Part shown: positions 1-10,000 of the stretch, in pieces | Numbering within the stretch: the stretch's first letter is position 1 | Layout: each line of letters starts with the position of its first letter | Assembly (NCBI RefSeq): GCF_014645835.1 | Contig: NZ_BMMM01000005.1 | Location: 62,001 to 126,000, forward strand | Direction of reading: 5' to 3' | DNA length: 64,000 nucleotides | From: Streptomyces albiflavescens | GTDB lineage: Bacteria; Actinomycetota; Actinomycetes; Streptomycetales; Streptomycetaceae | The notes under the pieces: model-generated | Database searches by the model: none | What the model was told of the DNA's origin: nothing | The model's input: the letters and a program-made list of their open reading frames with translations, nothing else | Made by a program: the position numbers and the translations under genes

Positions 1-1
1 C

Positions 2-370
2 CTGCGTTCGATGCGGGAAAGACCGGACGGACGGCTGGAGTTGGGGCCGGATCGCCTGCACGCGCTGGAGATGCTGGACGCCATCGACTCGCTCGACCTC
101 TTCGCGCTCTTCCACCAGGTGCCCGTACCGCTGCTGCTGGGGCGCGCGCTGCGGCCCGTACCGTCGATCCCGGGCATGGAATGGCTCGACGAACTGATGG
201 CGGCGTACGCCAAGGGGCTCGCCCGAGATCTGGCTCAACTCGCCGACGAGCGCCCCGAGGTGACGGTCGCCGAGATCGACGGCACGCACGCGATGCTCCT
301 GGAGAATCCCAGGGCGGTCGCCGACGCGGTCCTCGGCTTCACCTCGGCGATTCCCGCGTTCGCCGGATGA
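2..370 (+). CDS. Alpha/beta hydrolase, C-terminal part (cut by left edge)
   Basis: The frame is already open at base 2, so the gene begins outside the window and only about 122 C-terminal residues are seen. The segment VPVPLLLGRALRP is followed by a C-terminal ...EIDGTHAMLLENPRAVADAVLGF. In alpha/beta hydrolases the last strand is followed by a catalytic His, here GTHAMLLENP with a hydrophobic tail helix, and this matches. The nucleophile elbow and the acid lie upstream and cannot be checked. Family-level assignment is fairly safe; the substrate is unknown. Confidence 0.7.
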   Translation: MRSMRERPDGRLELGPDRLHALEMLDAIDSLDLFALFHQVPVPLLLGRALRPVPSIPGMEWLDELMAAYAKGLARDLAQLADERPEVTVAEIDGTHAMLLENPRAVADAVLGFTSAIPAFAG

Positions 371-692
371 CTTCGATCCGTGGCGGGTGGATCATCGGTC
401 GATGACGGGCGGATCGTCGGTAAGTGGGGGCGGATCGGCGGCCGGTGACGGGTGGTTCGTCGGCCGGCACCATGGTCTGGCCCTGCCGGCCCGCTTGATG
501 GACGAGCTCTCGGCGGGGGAGACGGAACCCCGACACCAACGGGCCGCGCAACGCGCGGTGTTCGGGCTCTTCGACGGTACGAAGACGGGGTCCGTCCCGC
601 CGCTGACCGGGCTCGGCGCCCTGACCCTGCTGTCCAACGCCGTCGGCCGAGGCTTCCCGCTGCTGCCCGAGTTGCCGGAGTGTCCGGTCCGG
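371..692. other. Intergenic stretch with a coding-like remnant
   Basis: No gene with a start, ribosome site and stop fits here. From about 447 to 690 the plus frame beginning at positions divisible by three has mostly G or C in third positions and an amino-acid composition like a real protein, for example FGLFDGTKTGSVPPLTGLG. It runs antisense into the PhyH gene without a stop of its own. It may be a decayed gene fragment. I do not recognise a family. The first 100 bases hold short imperfect GGCGGATC/GTCGG repeats. Confidence 0.3.
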
Positions 693-1496
693 TCAGTGGG
701 GGGTATTCGCCGAGAACTCCGTGCCGCACGGCCCCGCGTCCTCGCTCTCGGGCAGGATGACGGGCTCCCCACTCATCGTCAGCGTCCGGTAGAAGCCGCC
801 GATGCGCTCGGTGGAGCGGCCGACGTAGTGGCCGATGAAGGAGCGGCGGAAGCGGTCGGGGCTGCGGTTGGGACCGGAGCCGTGTACCAGGCTGCCGTTG
901 AAGAAAAGGACGTCACCCGGTGCCATGTCGACGGGGACGGCGGTGAGGCCGGGCGGCGGCGGCACGTACTCGCGCGCGAAGGACAGGGCCGCGTCCGCCT
1001 CCTCCGGGCAGAACAGGTCCATGCGGTGCGTGCCCGGCACGACCTCCAGACCGCCGTTCTCGCGGTCGATCGCGTCGCAGGCGATCCAGGCGGCCACGCA
1101 GGTACCCGGTTCGACGCGCAGATAGAAGTTGTCCTGGTGCAGCGCCTGGCCACGGGCACCGGGTGGCTTGAAGTAGAACATGCTCTGCGCGGCGAGGGGT
1201 TCCTCGCCCAGCACGGTCTCCAGGATGCTCCGCAGCCTCGGATCGAGGAGGCAGCGCAGGGACAGGGCGTTGATGCGGTGCGGGTGCATGACGCGGGGAT
1301 GGGTGTACAGCGGATCGGCCAGGCCCTCGGTCTCCGTGGCGCGGGGTTCGAAATGTCCGGGGATCGGTCCGGCGGCCTGCAGAGCGGTGAACTCCGCGCA
1401 CAATCCGTCGATTTCGGCCCGGCCGAACAGTCCGCGTACCACCGCGAAGCCGCTCTCCTCGAACTGCCGAAGTCCGCCCATGTCCGTGACTGTCAT
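693..1496 (-). CDS. Phytanoyl-CoA dioxygenase (PhyH) family protein
   Basis: This is a 267-residue non-haem Fe(II)/2-oxoglutarate oxygenase of the PhyH family. The iron-binding HxD is in GQALHQDNFYLRVEPG, the distal His is in FFNGSLVHGSGPNRS, and the Arg that normally binds 2-oxoglutarate follows in RFRRSFIGHYVG. ENGGLEVVPGTH is the usual family segment between them. I chose the ATG at 1496 because GAAGGGA lies seven bases upstream; an in-frame ATG at 1514 is possible. The gene is divergent from an AraC regulator with about 65 bases between, so that regulator probably controls it. The substrate is unknown; PhyH enzymes in actinomycetes include ectoine, antibiotic and lipid hydroxylases. Confidence 0.85.
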   Translation of the reverse strand: MTVTDMGGLRQFEESGFAVVRGLFGRAEIDGLCAEFTALQAAGPIPGHFEPRATETEGLADPLYTHPRVMHPHRINALSLRCLLDPRLRSILETVLGEEPLAAQSMFYFKPPGARGQALHQDNFYLRVEPGTCVAAWIACDAIDRENGGLEVVPGTHRMDLFCPEEADAALSFAREYVPPPPGLTAVPVDMAPGDVLFFNGSLVHGSGPNRSPDRFRRSFIGHYVGRSTERIGGFYRTLTMSGEPVILPESEDAGPCGTEFSANTPH

Positions 1497-1560
1497 CCGA
1501 CCGTCCCTTCTCATCGGTGGTGCCTCACGCTAGGTGGGTACGCCCGTCGGGAGGATGCCT

Positions 1561-2496
1561 GTGTGTGCTGACACGTTGTCCGCGGCTGCTGCTCCGTCCC
1601 CGCCGCCCGGCCTGGTCACGATCGGGTGCTTCGATCAGGAACCGGGATACTCCGTCAACCGGCCGCGCGGGGCGGACAGCTGGCTGTTCACCTGGACGAC
1701 GGGCGGACGCGGGCGGCTCGCACAGGGAGCGTCGCAGGTGGTGGCCGGAGCCGGTGATCTGGTGGTCCTGGGGCCCGGCGTGGCACACCGGTACGCCGTC
1801 GAACCCGGCGCCGGGCACTGGGCGTTCTGGTGGGTGCACTGCCAGGCCAGGGCTGCGTGGTCGGGGTGGCTGCGGCCGTACGCCCTCGATGACGGGCTGT
1901 ACGCGGTCGGCCCCGCCCCGAGCCACGGACGAACCCGGCGCAGTGAGGACCGGATCGAGGCCACCTTCCGCCGGATGCTCGCCGACGCCCGCTGGACGGG
2001 AGACGGACCGCCGCCGGGCCCCGCGGAGCCCGCCGACGGCCAGGTCGCCGTCGCACACGGCACCGCCGCCCGTGAGCTGACCCTCTGTTCCCTGGAGGCA
2101 ATCGTCCTGCTCACCACCGCCCGGGCGGAACGGCAGCGCCCGGACATCGACGCGCGCATCCGGCGGGCCGAGTCGCTGATCGCGGCGGACCCGAGCGCAT
2201 CACACACCGTACGGTCGCTCGCCGAGGCCGTCGCCCTGTCACCGTCACGTTTCGCCCACCTCTTCACCGAGCAGCTCGGCCGCTCGCCGATGCGCGCCCT
2301 GCGCGACGCCCGGCTGTTGCACGCGGCCCGGCTTCTGGAAGCCACCGAGCTCTCGGTGGAGCGGGTGGCCGCGGCCTCCGGCTTCACCAGCGCCTTCCAC
2401 TTCAACCGGGTCTTCCGGCAGCGCTACGGCACACCGCCGGGCGCCTACCGGAACGGAATCGCTAGTGGCGCGGGGGAGGCGGCGGGATGGTCGTGA
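1561..2496 (+). CDS. AraC family transcriptional regulator
   Basis: This is a 311-residue regulator with an N-terminal cupin-like sensor (about residues 20-100, with GDLVVLGPGVAHRY typical of AraC arm/cupin domains) and a C-terminal double helix-turn-helix (about residues 205-300). The DNA-binding part shows TVRSLAEAVALSPSRFAHLF and the diagnostic VERVAAASGFTSAFHFNRVF...GTPPGAYR. GTG at 1561 is preferred because GGGAGG lies six bases upstream; GTG 1534 and ATG 1555 are in frame but poorly spaced. It is divergent from the PhyH gene. The last 35 bases overlap the end of the convergent universal-stress gene. Confidence 0.88.
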   Translation: MCADTLSAAAAPSPPPGLVTIGCFDQEPGYSVNRPRGADSWLFTWTTGGRGRLAQGASQVVAGAGDLVVLGPGVAHRYAVEPGAGHWAFWWVHCQARAAWSGWLRPYALDDGLYAVGPAPSHGRTRRSEDRIEATFRRMLADARWTGDGPPPGPAEPADGQVAVAHGTAARELTLCSLEAIVLLTTARAERQRPDIDARIRRAESLIAADPSASHTVRSLAEAVALSPSRFAHLFTEQLGRSPMRALRDARLLHAARLLEATELSVERVAAASGFTSAFHFNRVFRQRYGTPPGAYRNGIASGAGEAAGWS

Positions 2497-2956
2497 CGTC
2501 CGGTGCCACGTCGGGCCAGACCAGCAGCACCGGGCAGGGCGCGTGGTCGACGACGAACCGTCCGGCCCGTCCCAGGCTGTGCGGTCCCAGACGGGTGCGG
2601 TCGCCGTCGCGGGCCAGCACGAGCAGGTCGGCGCCCTCGGCGGCGGCGACCACCTCCCGCTCGACACGTCCGGCCCGTTCGACGCGTGTGCCGGGGCGGC
2701 CCAGCCGCTCGGCCGCCGCGGCGAGGAGCTGCGCGGCAGAGGTGGTGCCGAGGGCTTCCAGCCGGTCACCGGGGTCGGGCTCGGAGTGTCCGCGGCCGAG
2801 CAGACCGGCGAAGGCCCCGTGTGCCAGTCCGGGCACGTCGGGTTCGGTGACGTGCAGCAGGACCACGTCCGTGGCGTGCGGTGCGTGCGCGCGTACGGCG
2901 TCCACGCACGCGGGCCACGTTCCCTCGACCAGCCAGACGATCACCCGCATGCCCAT
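2462..2956 (-). CDS. Universal stress protein (UspA-like)
   Basis: This is a 164-residue single-domain protein. It has a short hydrophobic beta strand at the N-terminus (MRVIVWLVEG), DVVLLHVTEPD as the second strand, and a C-terminal ADLLVLARDGDRTRLGPHSLGR...HAPCPVLLVWP resembling the nucleotide loop of UspA proteins. The usual G-2x-G-9x-G(S/T) pattern is imperfect, so ATP binding is uncertain. Its ATG overlaps the TGA of the upstream permease (TGATG), which implies translational coupling and a shared operon. Its end overlaps the convergent AraC gene. Confidence 0.85.
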   Translation of the reverse strand: MGMRVIVWLVEGTWPACVDAVRAHAPHATDVVLLHVTEPDVPGLAHGAFAGLLGRGHSEPDPGDRLEALGTTSAAQLLAAAAERLGRPGTRVERAGRVEREVVAAAEGADLLVLARDGDRTRLGPHSLGRAGRFVVDHAPCPVLLVWPDVAPDVTTIPPPPPRH

Positions 2957-4383
2957 CAGCCTCCGATGACGTGGAGCGAGATCCACAGTGCCAGTACGGC
3001 AGGGACCAGTGCGGCAGGCACGGCGATCAGACCGAGCCGGGTGAACTCCTTGAGGTCGACGCCGTGTTCGTGTTGGTGCACGATACGCCGCCACAGCAGG
3101 GTCGCCAGGGAACCCGCGTAGGTCAGATTGGGCCCGATGTTGACGCCCAGCAGCACGGCCAGCACCGCGCCGGGGCCGGATACGGCGGCCAGCGGCAGCA
3201 GGACGAGGACCGCGGGCAGATTGTTGATCAGGTTGGCCAGCACGGCGGCGAGCGCCGCGATGCCGAGCAGCGCGAGTAGACCGCTGCCGTTGGGGAGCCA
3301 GGCGTCGAGGGCGTCGGCGAGTCCGTTGTCGACGACCGCCCGCACGACGATGCCGAGCGCGAGGACAAAGGCGAGGAACGACGGTGCGGCAGCCCGCACG
3401 ACGGTCAGTGGAGTGGCGCGGCGCCGGACGAGAGCGCGGGTGGCGAGCACGAGCGCCCCCGCCGCAGCGGACCACGCCGGATCGATGCCGAGCGCCGAGG
3501 CGACGACGAACCCCGCCAGGGTGCAGCCCACGGTGACCAGCGCGAACAGCGGTACGTCCGGCGACTCGTCGGCACTCGGCGGCGGCGCGGCCACGCCCAG
3601 ATCGCGGGCGAAGAAGCGGCGGAAGACCACGTACTCGGCGCCGATGGCGGCCAGCCACGGGAGGACCATCAGCGCGGCGAATCGGGTGAAGCTCAGACCG
3701 CTGGCCGTGAACGCGAGCAGATTGGTGAGGTTGGAGACCGGCAGGAGCAGCGAGGCCGTGTTGGAGAGGTGGGTGCAGGCGTACACATGAGGTTTGGGGC
3801 GGACGCCCATCCGCGCCGCGGTGGCGAACACGACGGGTGTGAGCAGCACGATGGTCGCGTCCAGGCTGAGCACCGCCGTGATCGCCGATGCGAGCGCGAA
3901 GACGGCGGTCAGCAGACGGCCGGGCCGCCCCGCCGCCCAGCGGGCCATCCACACTCCACAGGCCTGGAAGAGCCCCTCGTCGTCGCAGAACCGGGCCAGT
4001 ACGAGGACCGCCGCCAGGAATCCGATCACCGGTCCCAGATGGCCGGCCTCCGCGCGCACATGGTCCCAGGAGATCGCGCCGGTGACGACGACCAGACCCG
4101 CGGCCGGCACCGCCACGACCGCCTCGGGCCAGTTGAAGGGGCGGATCACCGCGCAGGCGAGCACCGCGACGAGCAGAACGACGGAAAGGGCCTCGGCGAG
4201 CGGGGTGTTGAGGGAAGCGGAGACGGTTTCCGCGAGCGGGGTGCCGAGGGGGGCGGAGACGGTTTCGTCGAGCGGGGTGTTCCGAGCGCCGGAGAGGCCT
4301 TGGACGAGCAGGGTGTTCAGGGTTCGGCCCTCCGGGAGGTGATCATGGCGCCCGTCCATCACATCAGACGCCGCGCCGACCAC
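2956..4383 (-). CDS. ArsB/NhaD-like (SLC13-type) membrane transporter
   Basis: This is an integral membrane protein of about 475 residues with roughly ten to eleven hydrophobic segments. Family features include ALASAITAVLSLDATIVLLTP in the first half and LANLINNLPAVLVLLPL in the second, the paired re-entrant regions typical of the ion-transporter (ArsB/NhaD/DASS) superfamily, plus GVNIGPNLTYAGSLATLLW near the end. No arsR/arsC neighbours are present, so arsenite export is not supported; the substrate is unknown. It sits between a PP2C sensor protein 13 bases upstream and a universal stress protein (overlapping). The N-terminus carries a 12-residue tandem repeat (TPLAETVSASLN-like) before the first membrane segment. 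The GTG at 4383 has no clear ribosome site, so the start is uncertain. Confidence 0.75.
   Translation of the reverse strand: MVGAASDVMDGRHDHLPEGRTLNTLLVQGLSGARNTPLDETVSAPLGTPLAETVSASLNTPLAEALSVVLLVAVLACAVIRPFNWPEAVVAVPAAGLVVVTGAISWDHVRAEAGHLGPVIGFLAAVLVLARFCDDEGLFQACGVWMARWAAGRPGRLLTAVFALASAITAVLSLDATIVLLTPVVFATAARMGVRPKPHVYACTHLSNTASLLLPVSNLTNLLAFTASGLSFTRFAALMVLPWLAAIGAEYVVFRRFFARDLGVAAPPPSADESPDVPLFALVTVGCTLAGFVVASALGIDPAWSAAAGALVLATRALVRRRATPLTVVRAAAPSFLAFVLALGIVVRAVVDNGLADALDAWLPNGSGLLALLGIAALAAVLANLINNLPAVLVLLPLAAVSGPGAVLAVLLGVNIGPNLTYAGSLATLLWRRIVHQHEHGVDLKEFTRLGLIAVPAALVPAVLALWISLHVIGG
4192..4281. repeat. 36-bp tandem repeat inside the permease N-terminus
   Basis: About two and a half imperfect copies of a 36-base unit encode TPLDETVSAPLG, TPLAETVSASLN and TPLAEALSVV. 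The units keep frame, so the repeat lengthens the cytoplasmic N-terminus without breaking the gene. Confidence 0.8.
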
Positions 4384-4396
4384 GCCGATGAGGCCG

Positions 4397-6820
4397 TCAG
4401 ACCTCGCCGACCAGTGACATCTCGGCCCAGATGGTCTTGCCCTCGCCGGTGTGCCGACTGCCCCAGCGCTGGGTGAGCTGGGCGACGAGGAGCAGCCCGC
4501 GGCCGCCCTCGTCGTAGGTCTTCGCCCGGCGTAGATGCGGGGCGGTGTGGCTACCGTCGGAAACCTCGCAGATCAGGGTGGCGGCGTCGTGCATGAGGCG
4601 CAGCCGTATGGGCGGTTCGCCGTACCGGATGGCATTGGTGACCAGTTCGCTCACCACGAGTTCGGCCGTGAACGTCACCTCGCTCAGTCCCCAGATGTCC
4701 AGCTGATCGGCGACCTGCTTGCGGATCGGCGCGACGAGTGCGGGGTCGGCGGGAATGCCCCAGGTCGCCACCTGGGACGGGGCCAGGCCGTGCGTGCGGG
4801 CCAGCAGCAGGGCAATGTCGTCCGTCGCACCGCCGACCGGCAGCAGCGCCTGGAGGACCGCATGACACGCCCATTCCAGGGACTGGGACGATTGCTCCAG
4901 GGCTCGAGACAGCAGCTGGTGGGCGACGTCGACATCCCGCCCCCGGCTCTCGATCAGCCCGTTGGTGTACAGCGCCAGCACCGTGCTCTCGCGCAGCTCG
5001 ACTTCCACGGACTCGAACGGAAGTCCGCCCAGGCCGAGCGGCGGTCCGGCCGGGAGCTCGATCTGCCGGGGCGCACCGTCCGGAGAGACGATGTAGGGCG
5101 CCGGATGCCCTGCCCGGGCGAAGGTGCAGCGCCGGGAGACCGGGTCGTACACCGCGTACAGGCAGGTGGCGCCGACCTCACCCGTGGTGCGTTCGACCCC
5201 GGCATCCTCGGACAGCCGCACGACGAGGTCGTCCAGGTGCGTGAGCAGCTCGTCCGGGGCCAGGTCGATGTCGGCGAGCGTGCGCACGGCGGTGCGTAGG
5301 CGTCCCATGGTCGCCGAGGCCTGGATGCCGTGGCCGACGACGTCGCCGACGACCATCGCGACCCGCATCCCCGACAGCGGGATCACGTCGAACCAGTCGC
5401 CGCCCACCCCGGCACGCGCCGCCGGGAGGTAGCGCGAGGCCGCCTCCAGCGCAGCCGTCCGGGGCAGTGACTGCGGGAGCAGGCTGCGCTGCAGGGCCAG
5501 CGCGTTCTCGCGCTCGCGGGAGAAACGGCGGGCGTTGTCGATGCAGACGGCGGCCCTGGCCGTGACCTCCTCGGCGAGCAGGACGTCGTCGGAGGTGAAG
5601 GAGCCGGGCTGCCGGAACCGGGTGAGCACCGCGACGCCCAGAGTCTGGCCCCGGGCCCGGATGGGCACCGACATGGTGGCGTGGATGCCGTGCTTCGCGA
5701 CGCGCTCGGCCCGGCGTTCGTCCCAGGCCAGCCATTCCTCCAGCGTGGTGGTCGCGTCCGGCGCCACGATCGTCCGGCCGGCGACCAGGGAGTCGGCCTG
5801 TGGTGAGGAGGCGGGGTAGACGTCGAGCGCGCCGAGCGTGACGACCGCCTCGGGGGAGCCCGGGTTCACCGATCGATGGGCGGCCCGCCGGAGCGTGATC
5901 GGGGTGCTCGGCGGCTCGGCGTGGTGCTCACCCCCGTGCTCCGGCGGATCGAGCAGGTCGACGCTGACGAAGTCGGCGAGCGCGGGCACACAGACGTCGG
6001 CGAGCTCCTGGGCCGTTCGGGTGACGTCGAGGGTGCTGCCGATGCGCACACTGGCCTCGTTGACCAGCTGCAGTCGCTCCCGGGCCTTGAACTGCTCGGT
6101 GAAGTCGTGCACGGCCAGGCACACGCCGCGCACGCGCCCGTCGGCGTCGGTGAGCGGGGCGATCCGCGCCAGCCAGGCGTGCGGGCGGTCCTCGCCGCCC
6201 GTGTGCATGTACGTCTCCACGTCGCGCCGCTCGCCCGAGATGAGCACCCCGTACAGCTGCTCCTCGAGTTGCTCGCTCTCTCGCTTTCCGCCTACCTCGG
6301 AGAGCCTGAGGCCTCGGATGCGGGCCTCCGGGAGACCGATCACCTCGGCCATCGCGTCGTTGATCCCGTACAGGCGCAGCTGCTCGTCGTAGATCGCCAT
6401 GGCGCACGGCGACTGCGTGAGTACGGCCCTGATCAGCGGGTCGTCATAGGCGCGCAGGGCCGCGCCCTCCAGCGGGGTGACCAAGAGCCATTCACCCTTC
6501 GTTTCCCTGCGATGAGCGAGCAGCCACACGGGGAGGGTGTGTCCGTCGCGGTGACGCAGGGGGAGGGTGCCGCTCCAGCGGCTGCCGGTGGGCCGGGACG
6601 GCTCCGCGTCGCCCGAACCGGGGTCCAGCAGGTCCGCCGCGGGGCGGCCCTCGACCTCCTCCGGCGCGTACCCCAGCAGTCGGCGGGCCCCCTCGTTCCA
6701 GAGGACCAGGGTGCCGTTCTCGTCGATGACTGCCCGTGCCGTGGCGGCCTCGTCGAGGGGGTGGACCGGGCTCATCGTCGCCACTCCATTGCGCACACTC
6801 ACAGTGAACAAGCGCGTCAC
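4397..6820 (-). CDS. PAS-PAS-GAF-PP2C (SpoIIE) phosphatase with C-terminal HATPase
   Basis: This is an 807-residue multidomain regulator. Order: PAS about 25-75 (VIDENGTLVLWNEGARRLLG), second PAS about 125-245 (YDEQLRLYGINDAMAEVIG), GAF about 255-430, PP2C/SpoIIE about 445-665 with GGDWFDVIPLSGMRVAMVVG and DVVGHG metal-binding motifs, and an RsbW-like HATPase about 690-800 with SELVTNAIRYG and DEGGRGLLLVAQL. Such Streptomyces proteins are thought to act in partner-switching sigma-factor control: the PP2C dephosphorylates an anti-anti-sigma factor and the HATPase may be an anti-sigma kinase. No STAS or sigma partner is adjacent. It is followed 13 bases later by the permease and may head that operon. 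Confidence 0.9.
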   Translation of the reverse strand: MTRLFTVSVRNGVATMSPVHPLDEAATARAVIDENGTLVLWNEGARRLLGYAPEEVEGRPAADLLDPGSGDAEPSRPTGSRWSGTLPLRHRDGHTLPVWLLAHRRETKGEWLLVTPLEGAALRAYDDPLIRAVLTQSPCAMAIYDEQLRLYGINDAMAEVIGLPEARIRGLRLSEVGGKRESEQLEEQLYGVLISGERRDVETYMHTGGEDRPHAWLARIAPLTDADGRVRGVCLAVHDFTEQFKARERLQLVNEASVRIGSTLDVTRTAQELADVCVPALADFVSVDLLDPPEHGGEHHAEPPSTPITLRRAAHRSVNPGSPEAVVTLGALDVYPASSPQADSLVAGRTIVAPDATTTLEEWLAWDERRAERVAKHGIHATMSVPIRARGQTLGVAVLTRFRQPGSFTSDDVLLAEEVTARAAVCIDNARRFSRERENALALQRSLLPQSLPRTAALEAASRYLPAARAGVGGDWFDVIPLSGMRVAMVVGDVVGHGIQASATMGRLRTAVRTLADIDLAPDELLTHLDDLVVRLSEDAGVERTTGEVGATCLYAVYDPVSRRCTFARAGHPAPYIVSPDGAPRQIELPAGPPLGLGGLPFESVEVELRESTVLALYTNGLIESRGRDVDVAHQLLSRALEQSSQSLEWACHAVLQALLPVGGATDDIALLLARTHGLAPSQVATWGIPADPALVAPIRKQVADQLDIWGLSEVTFTAELVVSELVTNAIRYGEPPIRLRLMHDAATLICEVSDGSHTAPHLRRAKTYDEGGRGLLLVAQLTQRWGSRHTGEGKTIWAEMSLVGEV

Positions 6821-7030
6821 TCGGGTCCCAGCCTAGTGGCTGGGCGCCCTCCGCACCCCGGAACCAGGACCGTCGACGCGGCACATCCGCAAGGTGGATT
6901 TTCGGCCGAAGCGATGCGTGGGGCGGAAGTGAGTGCGGGACCCTTGACGGCCGCGTGTGTCACCCCGTCAGAATCTGTTTGTTCACGATCAGTTGTGATG
7001 AATTATGGGCCCTGATGAGGGAGAGTCGCC

Positions 7031-10000
7031 GTGACAGTCACGCGAAGATCGGTATTGATCGCAGGAACGGCCGTGCCCGCGGCCGGTGCGCTCTCGGGCG
7101 CCGCCGATGCCTGGGCGGCGCCTTCCGAGCGGACCCGTGGGCGCCACACGGTCGAGTTGCGCGACGGCTGGCGCTTCGCGCTGGTCAACCCGGGCGGAAT
7201 CACCGACCCCACGGGCGGGTACGAGGGCGCGGCCCAGCCCGGCTACGACGACTCGGCGTGGCGCCAGATCTCCGTACCCCACGACTGGAGCATCGAGCAG
7301 ACCCCCACCACGGAGCACGGCACCACCAGCGGAACCGGCTTCTTCCCCGGCGGCCTCGGCTGGTACCGCACCGCCTTCACGCTGCCGCCCGCCCTCGCCG
7401 GCAAGCGGATCTCCGTGGAGTTCGACGGCGTCTACATGGACGCGTACGTGTACTGCAACGGCAAGGAGGTCGGCCGCCATCCCTACGGATACACCGGGTT
7501 CGCCTTCGACCTCACGGACCTGCTGCACACGGACGGCGCCACCGACAACGTCATCGCGGTCAAGGTCCGGAACCAACTCCCCAGCAGCCGCTGGTACTCG
7601 GGCAGTGGCATCTACCGCGACGCCCGCCTGGTCGTCACCGAGCCGGTGCACGTCCAGCGCTGGGGTACGTATGTCACGACGCCGGACATCACGGGGGAGC
7701 GGGCGCTCGTACGGGCGCGGACGACCGTCGTCAACGAAGGCGATGCCTCGGTCGATGTCCAGGTGCTTTCGCGGATCGTTGATTCCGAAGGCCGTTCGGC
7801 CGCTCGAACGGCCGGCACGGTCACGGTCGGCGACCGGGCGGACGTAACCCACGAACTCACCGTCGAAAAGCCGAAGCTGTGGGATTTCGCGACTCCGGAC
7901 CACCGCTACACCCTGGAGACGGAGCTGCGTGTCGGCGGTGAGCTCATCGACACCTACCGCACGCCTTTCGGTATCCGGCAGTTCCGCTTCGACCCGGACG
8001 AGGGCTTCCACCTCAACGGTACCCACGCCAAGATCAAGGGCGTCGACCTGCACCACGACCAGGGCGCGCTCGGGGCGGCGATCAGCGTCGACGCCGTACG
8101 CCGCCAGATGACCATCATGAAATCGATGGGCGTCAACGCCTTCCGGACCTCGCACAATCCGCCGTCACCGCAGATGATCCAGGTCTGCGAGGAACTGGGC
8201 ATCGTGATGATGGTGGAGGCGTTCGACTGCTGGCGGACGGGCAAGACGACCTACGACTACGGCCGGTTCTTCGACGAGTGGTGCGAGAAGGACACCACCG
8301 AGATGGTCCTCGCGGCCCGCAACTCGCCCGCCGTGGTCCTGTGGTCCATAGGCAACGAGGTCCCCGACTCCACGTCGACCGCCGGGCTCGCCATGGCCGA
8401 CCGGATCATCGGCGCCATCAAGGCCGCGGACGACACCCGACCGCTGGTCATCGGCTCGGACAAGTACCGCCGTGTCCCCACGAAGGGCTCCGCGGCCGAC
8501 CTCATGCTCGCCAAACTGGACGGGCTCGGCCTCAACTACAACACCGCCAAGTCGGTGGACGCCCTGCACGCCGCCTATCCGCACCTGTTCCTCTTCGAGT
8601 CGGAGTCGTCGTCCGAGACCTCGACCCGCGGCGCGTACCAGGAACCGGAGCACCTCAACACCGGCGAGAACCACACCCCCGGCAGGCGCGCGACCTCCTC
8701 GTACGACAACAACCTCGCCTCCTGGACGATGAGCGGCGAGTACGGGCACAAGAAGGACCGGGACCGGAAGTGGTTCGCCGGGCAGTTCCTGTGGTCGGGT
8801 ATCGACTACATCGGGGAGCCCACGCCGTACGACGTCTTCCCGGTGAAGGCGTCCTTCTTCGGCGCGGTCGACACGGCCGGCTTCCCCAAGGACATGTACC
8901 ACCTGTTCAAGAGTCAGTGGACGGGCGAGCCCATGGTTCATCTGCTGCCCATGAGCTGGAACCACGAGGCGGGCGACACGGTCGAGGTCTGGGTCTACGC
9001 GAACGTCGACACCGTCGAGCTGTTCCTCAACGGAAAGTCCCTCGGCACCAGGCAGTTCGACACCAAGAAGACCGCAGACGGGCGCTCTTACCTGGAGACC
9101 ACGGAGGCGACAGGCGACGACAAGACCTTCACCGACGGTCCCTATCCCGGGAGTTACACCAGCCCGAACGGCAGCGCGGGCAAGCTGCACCTCGGCTGGA
9201 AAGTGCCGTACGAACCGGGCGAGTTGAAGGCGGTCGCCCGCCGTGACGGCAGGACGGTGGCGACGGACGTCCTGCGCACCGCCGGGACGCCCCGTGCGAT
9301 ACGCCTCACGCCGGACCGCAAGACGCTGGCGGCGGACGGGCGTTCACTGGTGTTCGTGACCGCGGAGGTGGTCGACGCCCACGGTGTCGTGGTGCCCGAT
9401 GCCGAGGACCTTCTCACTTTCGACGTGGCAGGCGGCTCGCTCGCCGGTCTCGACAACGGCCGGGAGGAGAGCGCCGAGCGCTATCAGGCCAGTACCCGAA
9501 CCGCCTTCCATGGCAAGGCACTCGCGATCGTCCGCTCCGGGACGAAGGCGGGCACCCTGAAGGTGACCGCTCGCGCGGAAGGACTGCGTACGGCCGCGAC
9601 GACCGTACGCACCACCCCCGCCGGGTCGAAGACGACCACTCCGGCAACGGCGTTCCAGCCGGACTATCCTCCGGCCCCGAACTACCCGTACGCGGACGCC
9701 AGTTACTCCGGCCGGACCGACACCCTCCCCGCCGCTCTGCTCGACGGCGACGCGGCCACCGGCTGGTCCAACGCCTTCTACAAGTCGGCGACGGCCCTGC
9801 TGCCCGCGTTCAACGGAGCCCGACGCGAGGACTGGGTCTCGGTCACCTGGGCGCGCCCCCGCACCGTCGACCGTGTCGAGGTCTCCTTCACCGTCGACGG
9901 GACACACGCCCTGCCCGCCTCGGTCGCGGTCTCGGTCTGGGACGGCGAGAAGTACGTGTCGGTGAAGGGCGGGGTTGTCGACTGGGCCACCGCGTCCGAC

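Noticed and set aside
387..1571. Long plus-strand frame over the PhyH gene
   Set aside because: Most of it is antisense to PhyH, which has clear iron-ligand motifs. Only the 447-690 part is coding-like and is noted separately.
2956..4383. Arsenic resistance operon
   Set aside because: The permease resembles ArsB, but there is no arsR, arsC or arsA beside it; the neighbours are a PP2C sensor and a universal stress protein.
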